Of a stretch of 64,000 nucleotides of DNA, positions 27,663 through 35,874 are shown piece after piece. How positions within the stretch are numbered: the first letter of the stretch is position 1; the number at the start of each line of letters is the position of its first letter. Below the pieces are notes generated by a model, which saw only the letters and a program-made list of their open reading frames with translations, searched no databases and was not told where the DNA came from. Position numbers and translations under genes: made by a program. The DNA is from JACJYC01 sp964558465 (GTDB lineage Bacteria > Bacteroidota > Bacteroidia > Chitinophagales > Saprospiraceae), in NCBI GenBank assembly GCA_964558465.1, contig CAZLEF010000021.1:30352-94351 (forward strand). Direction: 5' to 3'.

Positions 27663-28655
27663 ATGTTAAGCAGGGTTGCCAATTCGATTTACTGGATGAA
27701 CCGATACGTGGAGCGGTCGGAGAACTACGCCCGTTTTATGGGGGTGACCTTTAACCTCATCCTCGACATGCCCCCCGGCGGCAAACAGCAATGGGAGCCA
27801 CTGCTGATGGTGACGGGCGACGACCGGTTGTTTTACGAGCATTACGACGAACCCACTCCTGAAAACGTACTCCGGTTCATCAGTTTTGATGAGCGAAACC
27901 CCAACGCAGTGCTGAGTTGCCTGTTCAGAGCGCGCGAAAATGCCCGCAGCATCCGGGAGATCATTTCCCGTGAAATGTGGGAACAACTCAACCAGTTCTA
28001 TCACCGGATCAGGGAACATTCCGGCAAAAAAAAGTGGAATATGGACAACTGGCAGGACTTCTTCAACGAGGTCAAAATGGGCAGCCAGTTATTTTTCGGC
28101 ATCATCGATTCCACCATTACCCGCAACGAAGGCTGGCATTTTGGCCGGCTGGGCCGCTACCTGGAACGGGCCGATAAAACCTCGCGTTTCATCGATGTGA
28201 AATATTTCATTCTGCTGCCAGGTTCGGACCCTGTGGGGAGCAACCTGGACCAGTTGCAATGGTCGACCGTATTAAAATCCGTCAGCGCCTTCAATATGTA
28301 CCGCCAGGCCTACCGGTCGATCAACCCGCTGGAGATCGTGACCTTCCTGGTGCTTGACCGGGAGTTTCCGCGGTCGATCTATTACTGCCTCCAGCAAGCC
28401 GAATTATCCCTGAAAAAAATCAATGGGGGGGCTTCCATCGGCCGGCCCGCCGCCAAATTATTGGGGAAACTGCTGGCAGACCTGGAATATAGTGACGTAA
28501 ATGATATTTTTGCCCTCGGTTTGCACCAGTTTCTGGACCATTTCCAGTTCAGGCTCAACAAGGTGGGCGATGCGATTTTCGACGCTTACTTCGCCCTGAA
28601 ACCCCTGAGTGAAATAAAAGAAGGCGCAGACGATCAACAAATGAACATGTCATGA
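27663..28655 (+). CDS. Alpha-E domain protein
   Basis: 330 aa, all-helical alpha-E family. It opens with MLSRVANSIYWMNRYVERSENYARFM, the conserved start of the family; the in-frame extension back to 27498 is translated octamer repeat and is rejected. Acidic and basic helices with conserved-looking RARENARSIREIISREMWEQ (about 92-111) and GRYLERADKTSRF follow. Known partners are the circularly permuted ATP-grasp protein and a transglutaminase-like protein, both present here. Its biochemical role is not established; a part in the ligase complex is a published prediction. Its last codons overlap the Anbu gene start by 4 bp. Confidence 0.9.
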   Translation: MLSRVANSIYWMNRYVERSENYARFMGVTFNLILDMPPGGKQQWEPLLMVTGDDRLFYEHYDEPTPENVLRFISFDERNPNAVLSCLFRARENARSIREIISREMWEQLNQFYHRIREHSGKKKWNMDNWQDFFNEVKMGSQLFFGIIDSTITRNEGWHFGRLGRYLERADKTSRFIDVKYFILLPGSDPVGSNLDQLQWSTVLKSVSAFNMYRQAYRSINPLEIVTFLVLDREFPRSIYYCLQQAELSLKKINGGASIGRPAAKLLGKLLADLEYSDVNDIFALGLHQFLDHFQFRLNKVGDAIFDAYFALKPLSEIKEGADDQQMNMS

Positions 28656-29374
28656 CTTACTGCCTTGGTATAAAAACAAAATCCGGATTGATCGGCATAT
28701 CCGATACGCGCCTTACCTCGGGGACGGAAGTCTCCTCGGCAAAAAAGGTAAGCGTTCACCAGATGAAAAACCACGCTTTTTTTATCATGACCTCCGGGTT
28801 GCGGTCCGTCCGTGACAAGGCCATTACCTACTTCCAGGAGGAGATCGGCCAGAACGAGGGGCATTTCAATAAAATGTACAAAGCCGTGAACGCCCTGGCC
28901 AACCAGGTACGGCAAGTGGCATCTGAAGACCGGAGCGCGCTGAAAGAAGCCGGGCTGGATTTCAACCTCCACGCCATTGTCGGCGGACAATGCGAGGATG
29001 ACACAGAACACAAGTTATTTCTCCTGTATCCGGAAGGCAACTGGATCGAGATCGGAGAAAATTCGCCTTTTGTGATCATCGGCAACAGCGGTTACGGCAA
29101 ACCGTTGCTGTACCGGAACCTGAGTTTCCATTCGGGCATCAGCGAGGCGCTGAAACTGGGTTTTCTGTCTTTTGACGCCACCAAGGTCAGCGTCAGCGAC
29201 GTGGATTATCCCATCGATGTCACGATATACGAACACAACAGCTTCCAAGTCATTGAACAGCGGCTGAGCAGAGAAGAGATGGAACCCGTGTCCCGGGATT
29301 GGAACCGGCTCCTGAAGGATTCCATCGACCAGCTTCAGGATACCTGGATAGAGCATATTTTCATGAAAGCGTAA
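28652..29374 (+). CDS. Proteasome-type protease Anbu
   Basis: 240 aa of the Anbu (ancestral beta subunit) family, an HslV/20S-related Ntn-hydrolase that forms open-ring oligomers. The chain begins MTYCLGIKTKSGLIGISDTR, so Thr2 becomes the N-terminal nucleophile after Met removal, with the conserved Asp of SDTR and Lys31/32 of SSAKKV. The GGQCEDDTEHKLFLLYPEGN and IGNSGYGKP blocks are typical. The start overlaps the alpha-E stop as ATGA, indicating translational coupling. There is no HslU or other unfoldase nearby. The cluster suggests that it degrades a small-peptide product or tag made by the ATP-grasp ligase; that is inference. Confidence 0.93.
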   Translation: MTYCLGIKTKSGLIGISDTRLTSGTEVSSAKKVSVHQMKNHAFFIMTSGLRSVRDKAITYFQEEIGQNEGHFNKMYKAVNALANQVRQVASEDRSALKEAGLDFNLHAIVGGQCEDDTEHKLFLLYPEGNWIEIGENSPFVIIGNSGYGKPLLYRNLSFHSGISEALKLGFLSFDATKVSVSDVDYPIDVTIYEHNSFQVIEQRLSREEMEPVSRDWNRLLKDSIDQLQDTWIEHIFMKA

Positions 29375-29400
29375 TTTCCGATTTTGAGGATCTTTAAAAT

Positions 29401-30258
29401 GTGTGCCACCTGGAACTCCATGTCAACCACCAGCTTGTTTACCGGTACGGCATACCGGTTGCTCTGGGGCCGCAGCGCCTGCAGCTTTTTCCGCGTTTGG
29501 GACATGCACAGAAACTGATCCACCATCAGCTTTCCATCAATCCGAAGCCGGTCAAACAATACAGCAACCTCGATGCGGAGGGTAATATGGCCCATTGGCT
29601 GTTTTTTGAAGGCCTGAGCAGCACCCTGGAGGTCAGGCAGATCATCCGGGTGGAGAGCCTGGAATTCAATCCCTTCGATTACATCATCTATCCTTTTGAA
29701 GCGGTCCGGCTACCGTTCGACTATCCCGACCATTTGCGGCTGCCGCTCAGCCCTTACCTCGGTGTTCACCCCCCCAAACACCCGGTGACGGAGTGGGCTT
29801 CGCATATCCGGTCGGAAGCGGACGACAAAACCGTAGATTTTCTCATCCTGCTTTGTGAACGGTTGAGCAATGATTTCATGTACGAGGTCCGGGAAGTAGG
29901 TCCGCCACACCCCCCGGAAGAAACCCTGATCGCCCGGCGCGGTTCTTGCCGGGATCTGAGTTATCTGATGATGGAAGCCTGCCGTTTTGCCGGTTTGGCA
30001 GCCCGTTTTGTGAGCGGTTACGCCTGGATGACCGAAGAGCAATCCCACCACGATCTGCATGCATGGGTAGAGGTTTATCTGCCCGGAGCCGGCTGGCGCG
30101 GATTTGATCCGACACTGGGCGCTGCCGTCAATGCCAGCCATATCGCATTAGCGGCGTCTGTCCATCCCCATTTGACAACCCCGTTGAGCGGCACCTATTA
30201 CGGGGGGAATATCTCTGACCTGAAATCCAGAGTCACCGTCGAAAAACTGGAATTCTGA
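29401..30258 (+). CDS. Transglutaminase-like cysteine protease (Anbu cluster)
   Basis: 285 aa, with an N-terminal bacterial transglutaminase beta domain (HLELHVNHQLVYRY, ALGPQRLQLFPR) and a papain-like core. The catalytic triad reads Cys183 in RRGSCRDLS, His220 in HDLHAWVEVY and Asp236 in RGFDPT. It starts with GTG at 29401: an in-frame TAA lies six bases upstream, and the ATG overlapping at 29399 is out of frame. It is 26 bp after Anbu and completes the ATP-grasp/alpha-E/Anbu/transglutaminase set. It probably hydrolyses peptide or isopeptide bonds in the cytoplasm, as no signal peptide is present. Confidence 0.88.
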   Translation: MCHLELHVNHQLVYRYGIPVALGPQRLQLFPRLGHAQKLIHHQLSINPKPVKQYSNLDAEGNMAHWLFFEGLSSTLEVRQIIRVESLEFNPFDYIIYPFEAVRLPFDYPDHLRLPLSPYLGVHPPKHPVTEWASHIRSEADDKTVDFLILLCERLSNDFMYEVREVGPPHPPEETLIARRGSCRDLSYLMMEACRFAGLAARFVSGYAWMTEEQSHHDLHAWVEVYLPGAGWRGFDPTLGAAVNASHIALAASVHPHLTTPLSGTYYGGNISDLKSRVTVEKLEF

Positions 30259-30336
30259 AAACAGGAAGGCGCCGCTGCTGATCCCGGATTATTTGAGATT
30301 GGTCTAAACCCTGGGTGAAACCGATCAGGACTATCG

Positions 30337-30344
30337 TATCTTTG
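30337..30344 (+). promoter_or_regulatory. -7 box TATCTTTG of the cation-efflux gene
   Basis: Exact TAnnTTTG match 19 bp before ATG 30363. Its position excludes the longer start at 30315 and sets the start at 30363. Confidence 0.5.
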
Positions 30345-30362
30345 CCGCTATCAACCCAACCA

Positions 30363-31349
30363 ATGTCCCATTCGAAACAAAATTTTGGGTTTCAGAAGAT
30401 CATCGTCATCGCAGGGGTGACGCTTTTTATCGTCAAGCTTGCAGCCTGGTACCTGACCAATTCGGTATCCATCCTGACCGACGCTCTGGAGAGCACCGTG
30501 AATATCCTCACTGCATTTCTGGGATTATACAGTTTGCATCTTTCCGCCAAACCCCGGGATGTGAATCACCCCTACGGCCACGGAAAGGTAGAATTTGTTT
30601 CTGCAGCCATTGAAGGCGCACTGATCACAGTGGCCGGGTTGATCATTATATATGAGGCGATCAACAACCTTAAACACCCGCATGCGCTTCAAAAACTTGA
30701 CTTCGGCATCCTCCTGATCAGCATAACGGCAATCATCAACTACCTGATCGGGTTTTGGGCGGTAAAACTGGGCAAAAAAAATAAATCGCCCGCCCTCGTC
30801 TCCAGCGGAAAACATCTGCAGAGCGATACCTATTCGACGGCGGGCATTATCGCAGGGCTTATCCTCATTTGGTCCACTAAAATCCAGTGGCTGGACAGCG
30901 CCGTCGCCCTGCTGTTTGCAGGGATCATTATTTTTATGGGCTACAAGATTGTCCGAAGCTCCCTGGCCGGCATCATGGACGAGGCAGATGTTGAACTCCT
31001 GAAAGAAATCGTTTCGGTTTTACAAAAGAACCGGAACGAAAACTGGATTGACCTCCACAACCTCAGGGTGATCAAATATGGCAGCGTCCTGCACCTGGAT
31101 TGCCACCTGACCGTACCCTGGTATTTCAACGTGCACGAAGCGCATGAGGAGGTTGAGGGGCTGAGCAGCCTGGTTAAAAGCAATTTTGGCAACAATGTCG
31201 AATTGTTTGTCCATACCGACGGGTGCCTGCCTTTTTCGTGCAAGGTATGTTTGAAAAAAGAGTGCACCCAGCGGCAAAATAAATTTGAGGGTAAAATCGA
31301 TTGGACTGTGGCCAACATCTCGCCGGACAAAAAGCACCGGATGGATTAA
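30363..31349 (+). CDS. Cation diffusion facilitator transporter
   Basis: 328-aa CDF-family efflux protein that exchanges divalent metal (Zn, Fe, Mn or similar) for protons across the inner membrane. About six membrane helices are followed by a cytoplasmic domain. The second-helix motif is SILTDALESTVN, with Asp kept but the usual second Asp replaced by Asn; HPYGHGKVEF is the loop after helix 3, and SDTYSTAGIIAG carries the helix 5 Asp. The C-terminal tail has a CX4CX2CX4C cluster (GCLPFSCKVCLKKEC) that may sense metal. The helix 2 change makes the transported ion uncertain. It stands alone between the Anbu cluster and the SDR genes. Confidence 0.9.
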   Translation: MSHSKQNFGFQKIIVIAGVTLFIVKLAAWYLTNSVSILTDALESTVNILTAFLGLYSLHLSAKPRDVNHPYGHGKVEFVSAAIEGALITVAGLIIIYEAINNLKHPHALQKLDFGILLISITAIINYLIGFWAVKLGKKNKSPALVSSGKHLQSDTYSTAGIIAGLILIWSTKIQWLDSAVALLFAGIIIFMGYKIVRSSLAGIMDEADVELLKEIVSVLQKNRNENWIDLHNLRVIKYGSVLHLDCHLTVPWYFNVHEAHEEVEGLSSLVKSNFGNNVELFVHTDGCLPFSCKVCLKKECTQRQNKFEGKIDWTVANISPDKKHRMD

Positions 31350-31381
31350 ATGATTGATAACCCAAAACCTGGCAAAACTGC

Positions 31382-31389
31382 TACATTTG
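31382..31389 (+). promoter_or_regulatory. -7 box TACATTTG before the first SDR gene
   Basis: Exact TAnnTTTG match 29 bp before ATG 31418, in the 68-bp gap after the cation-efflux gene. Confidence 0.5.
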
Positions 31390-31417
31390 CACCCTGTCAG
31401 TTTTATACTAACGGAAT

Positions 31418-32287
31418 ATGGAAAAGCAACACCCGACCAAAAAAAATTATACCCTGATCACGGGCGCAAGCACCGGATTGGGTAAGGCGCTGGCCTTTGA
31501 ATGCGCGGAAAGGCGACAAAACCTGATCCTCGTCGCACTTCCGGAAGAAGGATTAAATACGTTGAGCGACCGGATTGCAAAGATCTATAACATCGACGTC
31601 GTTTATTATGAAACAGACCTGACAGAGGAATACAGCCTTGACAATTTGCTGAAATGGGTCCTGGCCAATTTCCGGGTAAATTTCCTGATCAACAATGCGG
31701 GCATTGGCTGCACCAGAGCCCTGGATCAGATGCCCTCCGCTCAATTCGACACCATGATCAAGCTGAATGTCCGGGTAACCAGTCTGTTGACCTTTCACCT
31801 GCTCAACGAACTGAAATCGCATAAGAAGGCTTATATCCTGAACGTTTCCAGCATCACTTCCCTGATGCCCTCCGCGTATAAAACCGTCTATTCGGCTTCC
31901 AAGGCTTTTATTTATTCCTTTTCCCGTGGGCTGCGGCAGGAACTGAGGGGAAGCGGCGTACACGTCAGCGTGTTGATGCCCGGTCCTTTGCGAACCAACA
32001 CCTCTGTGACGGAGCGGCTCAAAAAACAAGGGGTTTTTGGCAAAATGATCGTCCTTTCACCTGAAACCGCCGCCAGGATCGCCCTTAAAAAGACCCTGAA
32101 TAAACATCCCGTCATCATGCCCGGTTTGGTGAATCGGATCAGCGGATGGCTCATGAAGGCCATGCCCAAAAGCATCGGCGTTCCTTTACTCTCTTTTATT
32201 TATTCCAAGGAAGCGGAAACGGCGTTACCCGCCCCTGCCGTTGGCGTCCGTCCCAATATTATTCCGATGTTCAACGAAGAGCGATGA
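31418..32287 (+). CDS. Short-chain dehydrogenase/reductase
   Basis: 289-aa classical SDR. The NAD(P)-binding TGASTGLG is at 15-22, NNAG at 92-95, catalytic Ser145 in NVSS, and Tyr158 and Lys162 in YSASK. The C-terminal extension (PGLVNRISGWLMKAMPK) resembles the tail of the DltE/hydroxysteroid-type SDRs and is also seen in the minus-strand SDR at 33333-34157. The stop overlaps the following epimerase start (ATG at 32284), so the two are coupled. The substrate is unknown. Confidence 0.88.
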   Translation: MEKQHPTKKNYTLITGASTGLGKALAFECAERRQNLILVALPEEGLNTLSDRIAKIYNIDVVYYETDLTEEYSLDNLLKWVLANFRVNFLINNAGIGCTRALDQMPSAQFDTMIKLNVRVTSLLTFHLLNELKSHKKAYILNVSSITSLMPSAYKTVYSASKAFIYSFSRGLRQELRGSGVHVSVLMPGPLRTNTSVTERLKKQGVFGKMIVLSPETAARIALKKTLNKHPVIMPGLVNRISGWLMKAMPKSIGVPLLSFIYSKEAETALPAPAVGVRPNIIPMFNEER

Positions 32288-33336
32288 AAGAAGAACCGGT
32301 TACCGGCAATCCCCTTGTTTTTGTAACGGGCGGCACCGGATTGATCGGCGCCCACCTCTTATCGGATCTTGCCGCCAGGGGCTTCAGGGTGCGGGCTTTA
32401 AAGCGCAAAAAAAGCGATCTTTCGGCCGTGCAAAAAATATTTGGGTACTATCATCCCGATCCTGACCAGGCATTGGCCCAAATTGAATGGGTGGATGGAG
32501 ATCTGGATTCAACCGCTTTTTTGCAGGAGGCGCTCCAGGGCATCGGGCAGGTGTACCACTGTGCAGCGATGGTGTCTTTCGACCCGAAAGACCGCATCCG
32601 GATGATGGAGACCAATGTAGGAGGCACGGAAAAGATCGTGGGCCAATGTTTAAGATCCGGCGTCAGAAAATTTTGTTTTGTCAGTTCTTCCGCTTCCCTG
32701 GGTAAACCTGCCGACGGTATGGCAGCCTCGATTGACGAACTTACGCCCTGGACCTTTTCCGGCGATCTGTCCGATTACGCCGTCAGCAAATATCAGGCGG
32801 AACAGAAGGTTTGGCTGGCCGCCAGGGAAGGCCTCCGGTCGGTGATCATCAATCCGGTGATCGTCATCGGACCGGGTGATTGGTCCAGGAGCAGTTCAAA
32901 GATCATCCGGACCGTTTGGAAAGGTTTTCCTTTTTATACCTCAGGGGTGAATGCTTTTGTGGATGTGCGGGATGTAACAAAATCGGCCATCTTGCTGATG
33001 GAAAGTCCTATCCACGGCGAAAGATTTGTCGTCGCCGCTGAAAACCTGCCCTATAAACATCTTTTTGACCAGATTGCAGACCGTCTGAACAAAAGAAAAC
33101 CGTTCATTCCCCTGTCCGGTTTTATGAGCGGGGTCGCCTGGCGGGCCGATTGGGCGGTCAGCAAACTGACCGGAAAGCCGCCCCAACTCACGCGGGCTGC
33201 AGCCATTTCTGCACAAAAACGCTATTATTTCTCCAACAAAAAGATCCGCAATGCGCTGGGGATCGAATTTATCCCGATCCACCAGTCGATCAATGACACT
33301 TGCCGCCTCTTTCTTGCAGAGCACCAAATCCCTTAA
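32284..33336 (+). CDS. NAD-dependent epimerase/dehydratase-family protein (extended SDR)
   Basis: 350-aa extended SDR. The Rossmann motif TGGTGLIG is at about 17-24, followed by YHCAAMVSF, and the YAVSK active-site pair is in SDYAVSKYQAE. The overall layout is that of dihydroflavonol-4-reductase-like bacterial proteins acting on carbonyl substrates. The start overlaps the preceding SDR gene by 4 bp and the stop overlaps the opposing SDR gene by 4 bp (33333-33336). Frames that begin at 32146 extend into the previous gene and are rejected. Confidence 0.85.
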   Translation: MKEEPVTGNPLVFVTGGTGLIGAHLLSDLAARGFRVRALKRKKSDLSAVQKIFGYYHPDPDQALAQIEWVDGDLDSTAFLQEALQGIGQVYHCAAMVSFDPKDRIRMMETNVGGTEKIVGQCLRSGVRKFCFVSSSASLGKPADGMAASIDELTPWTFSGDLSDYAVSKYQAEQKVWLAAREGLRSVIINPVIVIGPGDWSRSSSKIIRTVWKGFPFYTSGVNAFVDVRDVTKSAILLMESPIHGERFVVAAENLPYKHLFDQIADRLNKRKPFIPLSGFMSGVAWRADWAVSKLTGKPPQLTRAAAISAQKRYYFSNKKIRNALGIEFIPIHQSINDTCRLFLAEHQIP

Positions 33337-34157
33337 GTTTTCAGGAAACTGCGGTTTTTTTCCTGCACTTTTCGAACCAGTCCGGTTACGGTATTCCTCG
33401 GCAGGAACCGGTGAGCATGCGCCAGGCAATAATTGATAAAACCCGGTATGGCTACCGTTTTCCCTTTTTTCATAGCTGCATACCCGATCATGGCCACTTC
33501 TTCGGGGGAAGAGCTGATCCAACTGCTGGACGTCATTTCAGGTTTTCCAACCCCGACCGTCGCCTGAAAACCAGTACGGGTCAGCCCGGGGCACAAAACG
33601 GTTACGGAAACCCCCGAACCTTTCAGTTCGTTGGCAATGGCTTCGGAGAAAGAAAGCACATAAGCCTTGCTGGCGTTATAAACGGCCATCAAGGGACTGG
33701 GCTGGAACCCGGCCACCGACGAAACATTCAGGATATAACCCTTACCCCTGCTCAGCATGCCGGTGAGGAACAATTTGGTCATATGGGTCAGGGTGAGTAC
33801 ATGCAGGTTCAGCATGCGGCCTTCGCGGGCCCAATCCGTATCCGAAAAATTCCCGAAGGTGCCGAAACCTGCGTTGTTGACCAGGACGTCTACAATTATA
33901 CCCCTTCCGGACAACGTATCGTGAATATCGGCAGCGGCTCCTGCCCGGGAAAGATCCTCCTGGATCGTTCCGATTTCGATTCCGGGATTGATCCCTTGAA
34001 GTATATCCCGGGATTCGGCCAATTCTCTGGCCCGGATATCCACCAGGATCAGGTTGAAGCCGTCCTTTGCCAGGAGTTTTGCCAGTTCCAGGCCGATGCC
34101 GCCGGAGGCCCCGGTGACCAGGGCGGTTTCCCGGTGATTTGCCGTATGTTTGTTCAT
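33333..34157 (-). CDS. Short-chain dehydrogenase/reductase (last gene of the PTPS operon)
   Basis: 274-aa classical SDR with TGASGGIG at 15-22, NNAG at 94-97, catalytic Ser147, Tyr160 and Lys164 (YNASK). The tail PGFINYCLAHAHRFLPR matches the layout of the SDR at 31418. Its start overlaps the epimerase gene upstream (34154-34157) and its stop overlaps the opposing gene. It is the last of four overlapping minus-strand genes that start with a pterin synthase, so a pterin-reductase (sepiapterin reductase-like) role is possible but unproved. Confidence 0.88.
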   Translation of the reverse strand: MNKHTANHRETALVTGASGGIGLELAKLLAKDGFNLILVDIRARELAESRDILQGINPGIEIGTIQEDLSRAGAAADIHDTLSGRGIIVDVLVNNAGFGTFGNFSDTDWAREGRMLNLHVLTLTHMTKLFLTGMLSRGKGYILNVSSVAGFQPSPLMAVYNASKAYVLSFSEAIANELKGSGVSVTVLCPGLTRTGFQATVGVGKPEMTSSSWISSSPEEVAMIGYAAMKKGKTVAIPGFINYCLAHAHRFLPRNTVTGLVRKVQEKNRSFLKT

Positions 34158-35164
34158 AAGTTAAGCGGATCCTGTATTTTGGTTCTTTTAATCCAATCCA
34201 GGGTTTTTTCCAGTGCGTCCTCCAGCCGGGTGGGCGCGTATCCAAGTTCCGTTTGGGCCTTTTTGCTGCTCATGCCCCAGTGTTTGGTCAGTTTATGGAC
34301 AAAGGCGGGCACGATGAGCGGTTTTTTGCCTGTCAGCCGTGCTTTTAAAACTTCCAGGCGCGAATATAGAAGCATCGGGCCGATTGGTGCGCGAAATAAT
34401 TTTTGCCGGCTGCCCGTCATTCTGCGGAGCAGGGTAAAAAACTCATTGTACGATATATTGTCGCCGCCCAGGATATAACGTTCACCCGGTTTGCCTTTTT
34501 CCATGGCCAGAATATGTCCGTCAACCACGTCGTCCAGATAAACGTAATTGCCGATGCTTTCCCCGTCGCCCGGTATCAGGCGCCACTTGCCTTCCTGAAA
34601 TTGTTTGATGAGCCGGGTGACGGAATTGCTTTCGTTCAGGGCGCCCGGGCCAAAAATACGGGTCGGATTGACAACCACGACTTCCATACCGCGGCCGAGG
34701 TAAGAAAAAACCAGTTGTTCGGCTTCCAGTTTCGATTGTTCATACCCTGAAGCCAGGTCGGGTTGAGGGTGCGTGGTTTCGTCCACCAGGACGCCGTTGC
34801 CCGGTGAATGGCCCATGACTCCGCCGGTCGAGGTCATCACCACCTTTCGGACCCCCGCAGCCAGTGCCGCAGTCATTAAATTCCGGGTTCCGTCCACATT
34901 GATGAGCCGGAACCGGCCTGGATCTTTTGCCCATACGCCGGCATAGGCCGCCAGGTGATATACCGCCTGGCAACCCTGGACGGCTGCAGCCAGGCTATCC
35001 GTATCGAGCAGGTCGCCTTTAAAAACGCGGATGCCGGGGTGGTCAAACACCTTTCCGTTTGGGGTCGACCGGGCCAACGCGTGTACCTGCAAACCTTGTT
35101 CCGCCAGCCGCCGGCAAAGCGGAATGCCGACGTAACCGGTGGAACCGGTAACCAGTACCTTCAT
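34154..35164 (-). CDS. NAD-dependent epimerase/dehydratase-family protein
   Basis: 336-aa extended SDR of the dihydroflavonol-4-reductase/3-beta-HSD-like group. It begins MKVLVTGSTGYVG, has YHLAAYAGVWAKDPGRF and the active-site YEQSK (SGYEQSKLEAE), and a NPTRIFGPG block after it. It overlaps the CPBP gene upstream by 4 bp and the SDR gene downstream by 4 bp, so all are read from one transcript. It mirrors the plus-strand epimerase at 32284. Confidence 0.87.
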   Translation of the reverse strand: MKVLVTGSTGYVGIPLCRRLAEQGLQVHALARSTPNGKVFDHPGIRVFKGDLLDTDSLAAAVQGCQAVYHLAAYAGVWAKDPGRFRLINVDGTRNLMTAALAAGVRKVVMTSTGGVMGHSPGNGVLVDETTHPQPDLASGYEQSKLEAEQLVFSYLGRGMEVVVVNPTRIFGPGALNESNSVTRLIKQFQEGKWRLIPGDGESIGNYVYLDDVVDGHILAMEKGKPGERYILGGDNISYNEFFTLLRRMTGSRQKLFRAPIGPMLLYSRLEVLKARLTGKKPLIVPAFVHKLTKHWGMSSKKAQTELGYAPTRLEDALEKTLDWIKRTKIQDPLNL

Positions 35165-35874
35165 TTCAATTTCATTTCAGGGTGGAAATATAGAGAAAGC
35201 CATTCATTGCTCAAAGCCATGACGACATGGACCAGGAAAGCCGCCCATATATTCCCCACCGACCAGGTGACCAGGCAAATGACAATCCCGAAGGGAATGG
35301 CGCCCAACGATTCTTTCATTCCTTTCGGCAAATGAGCCAGGGCATAGATCGACGCGTTCAGGGCGATGGCGGGCGTCAATCCGATCAGCGGAACCAGCGG
35401 GACAAATAAAATTCCGCGGAACAGCAACTCGTAGGCCAGCAAATAAAACGCCCACGTGGCGCCGCTGAGCGCCAGAACGGGGTAAGTCCATTCCCCAATC
35501 CGGATCTGGGGGTACATCCTGAGGTTGGAGGGTTTGCGGGCATTTAAAAAATTGATGCCAACTACAATCGCCGACAAGGCAAGGGTCCATTTGGCAGTTG
35601 ACCCGGGATTTGAAAAACCCAGCCCCAGATGAGTTGGTTGGAGGCCGGCAAACAACAACATGGCCAAAAGCGGCAACAGCCCCAGAAAAACAACCCCGGT
35701 CATGCGCTGAAAGCAGGCGATGCGGATCGCGGAATCGCGTTCGCTGCTGTCCGCGGCCAGTTTTCGGTTGATCTCTTCCGAATGGGCAATAAAATAATAG
35801 CTTAAATACCCGGTCGCAACGCTTGCAATCGCCAGGGTGAATACCGGGTTTCCTTCAGGCAGGATATTCCACAT
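35161..35874 (-). CDS. CPBP-family intramembrane metalloprotease
   Basis: 237 aa with about six to seven membrane helices. The CPBP (Rce1/CAAX-like) motifs are visible in weakened form: YELLFRG (about 168-174) in place of the usual EExxxR, then ALAHLPKG and HVVMALSNEW carrying His. Family members cleave membrane proteins or prenylated peptides, but many have no known substrate. It overlaps the PTPS gene upstream by 20 bp and the epimerase gene downstream by 4 bp. The single Glu in motif 1 leaves activity uncertain. Confidence 0.78.
   Translation of the reverse strand: MWNILPEGNPVFTLAIASVATGYLSYYFIAHSEEINRKLAADSSERDSAIRIACFQRMTGVVFLGLLPLLAMLLFAGLQPTHLGLGFSNPGSTAKWTLALSAIVVGINFLNARKPSNLRMYPQIRIGEWTYPVLALSGATWAFYLLAYELLFRGILFVPLVPLIGLTPAIALNASIYALAHLPKGMKESLGAIPFGIVICLVTWSVGNIWAAFLVHVVMALSNEWLSLYFHPEMKLK

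Noticed and set aside
33300..34478. A 392-codon plus-strand frame over the minus-strand SDR and epimerase genes
   Set aside because: Antisense shadow; both minus-strand genes have full catalytic motifs.
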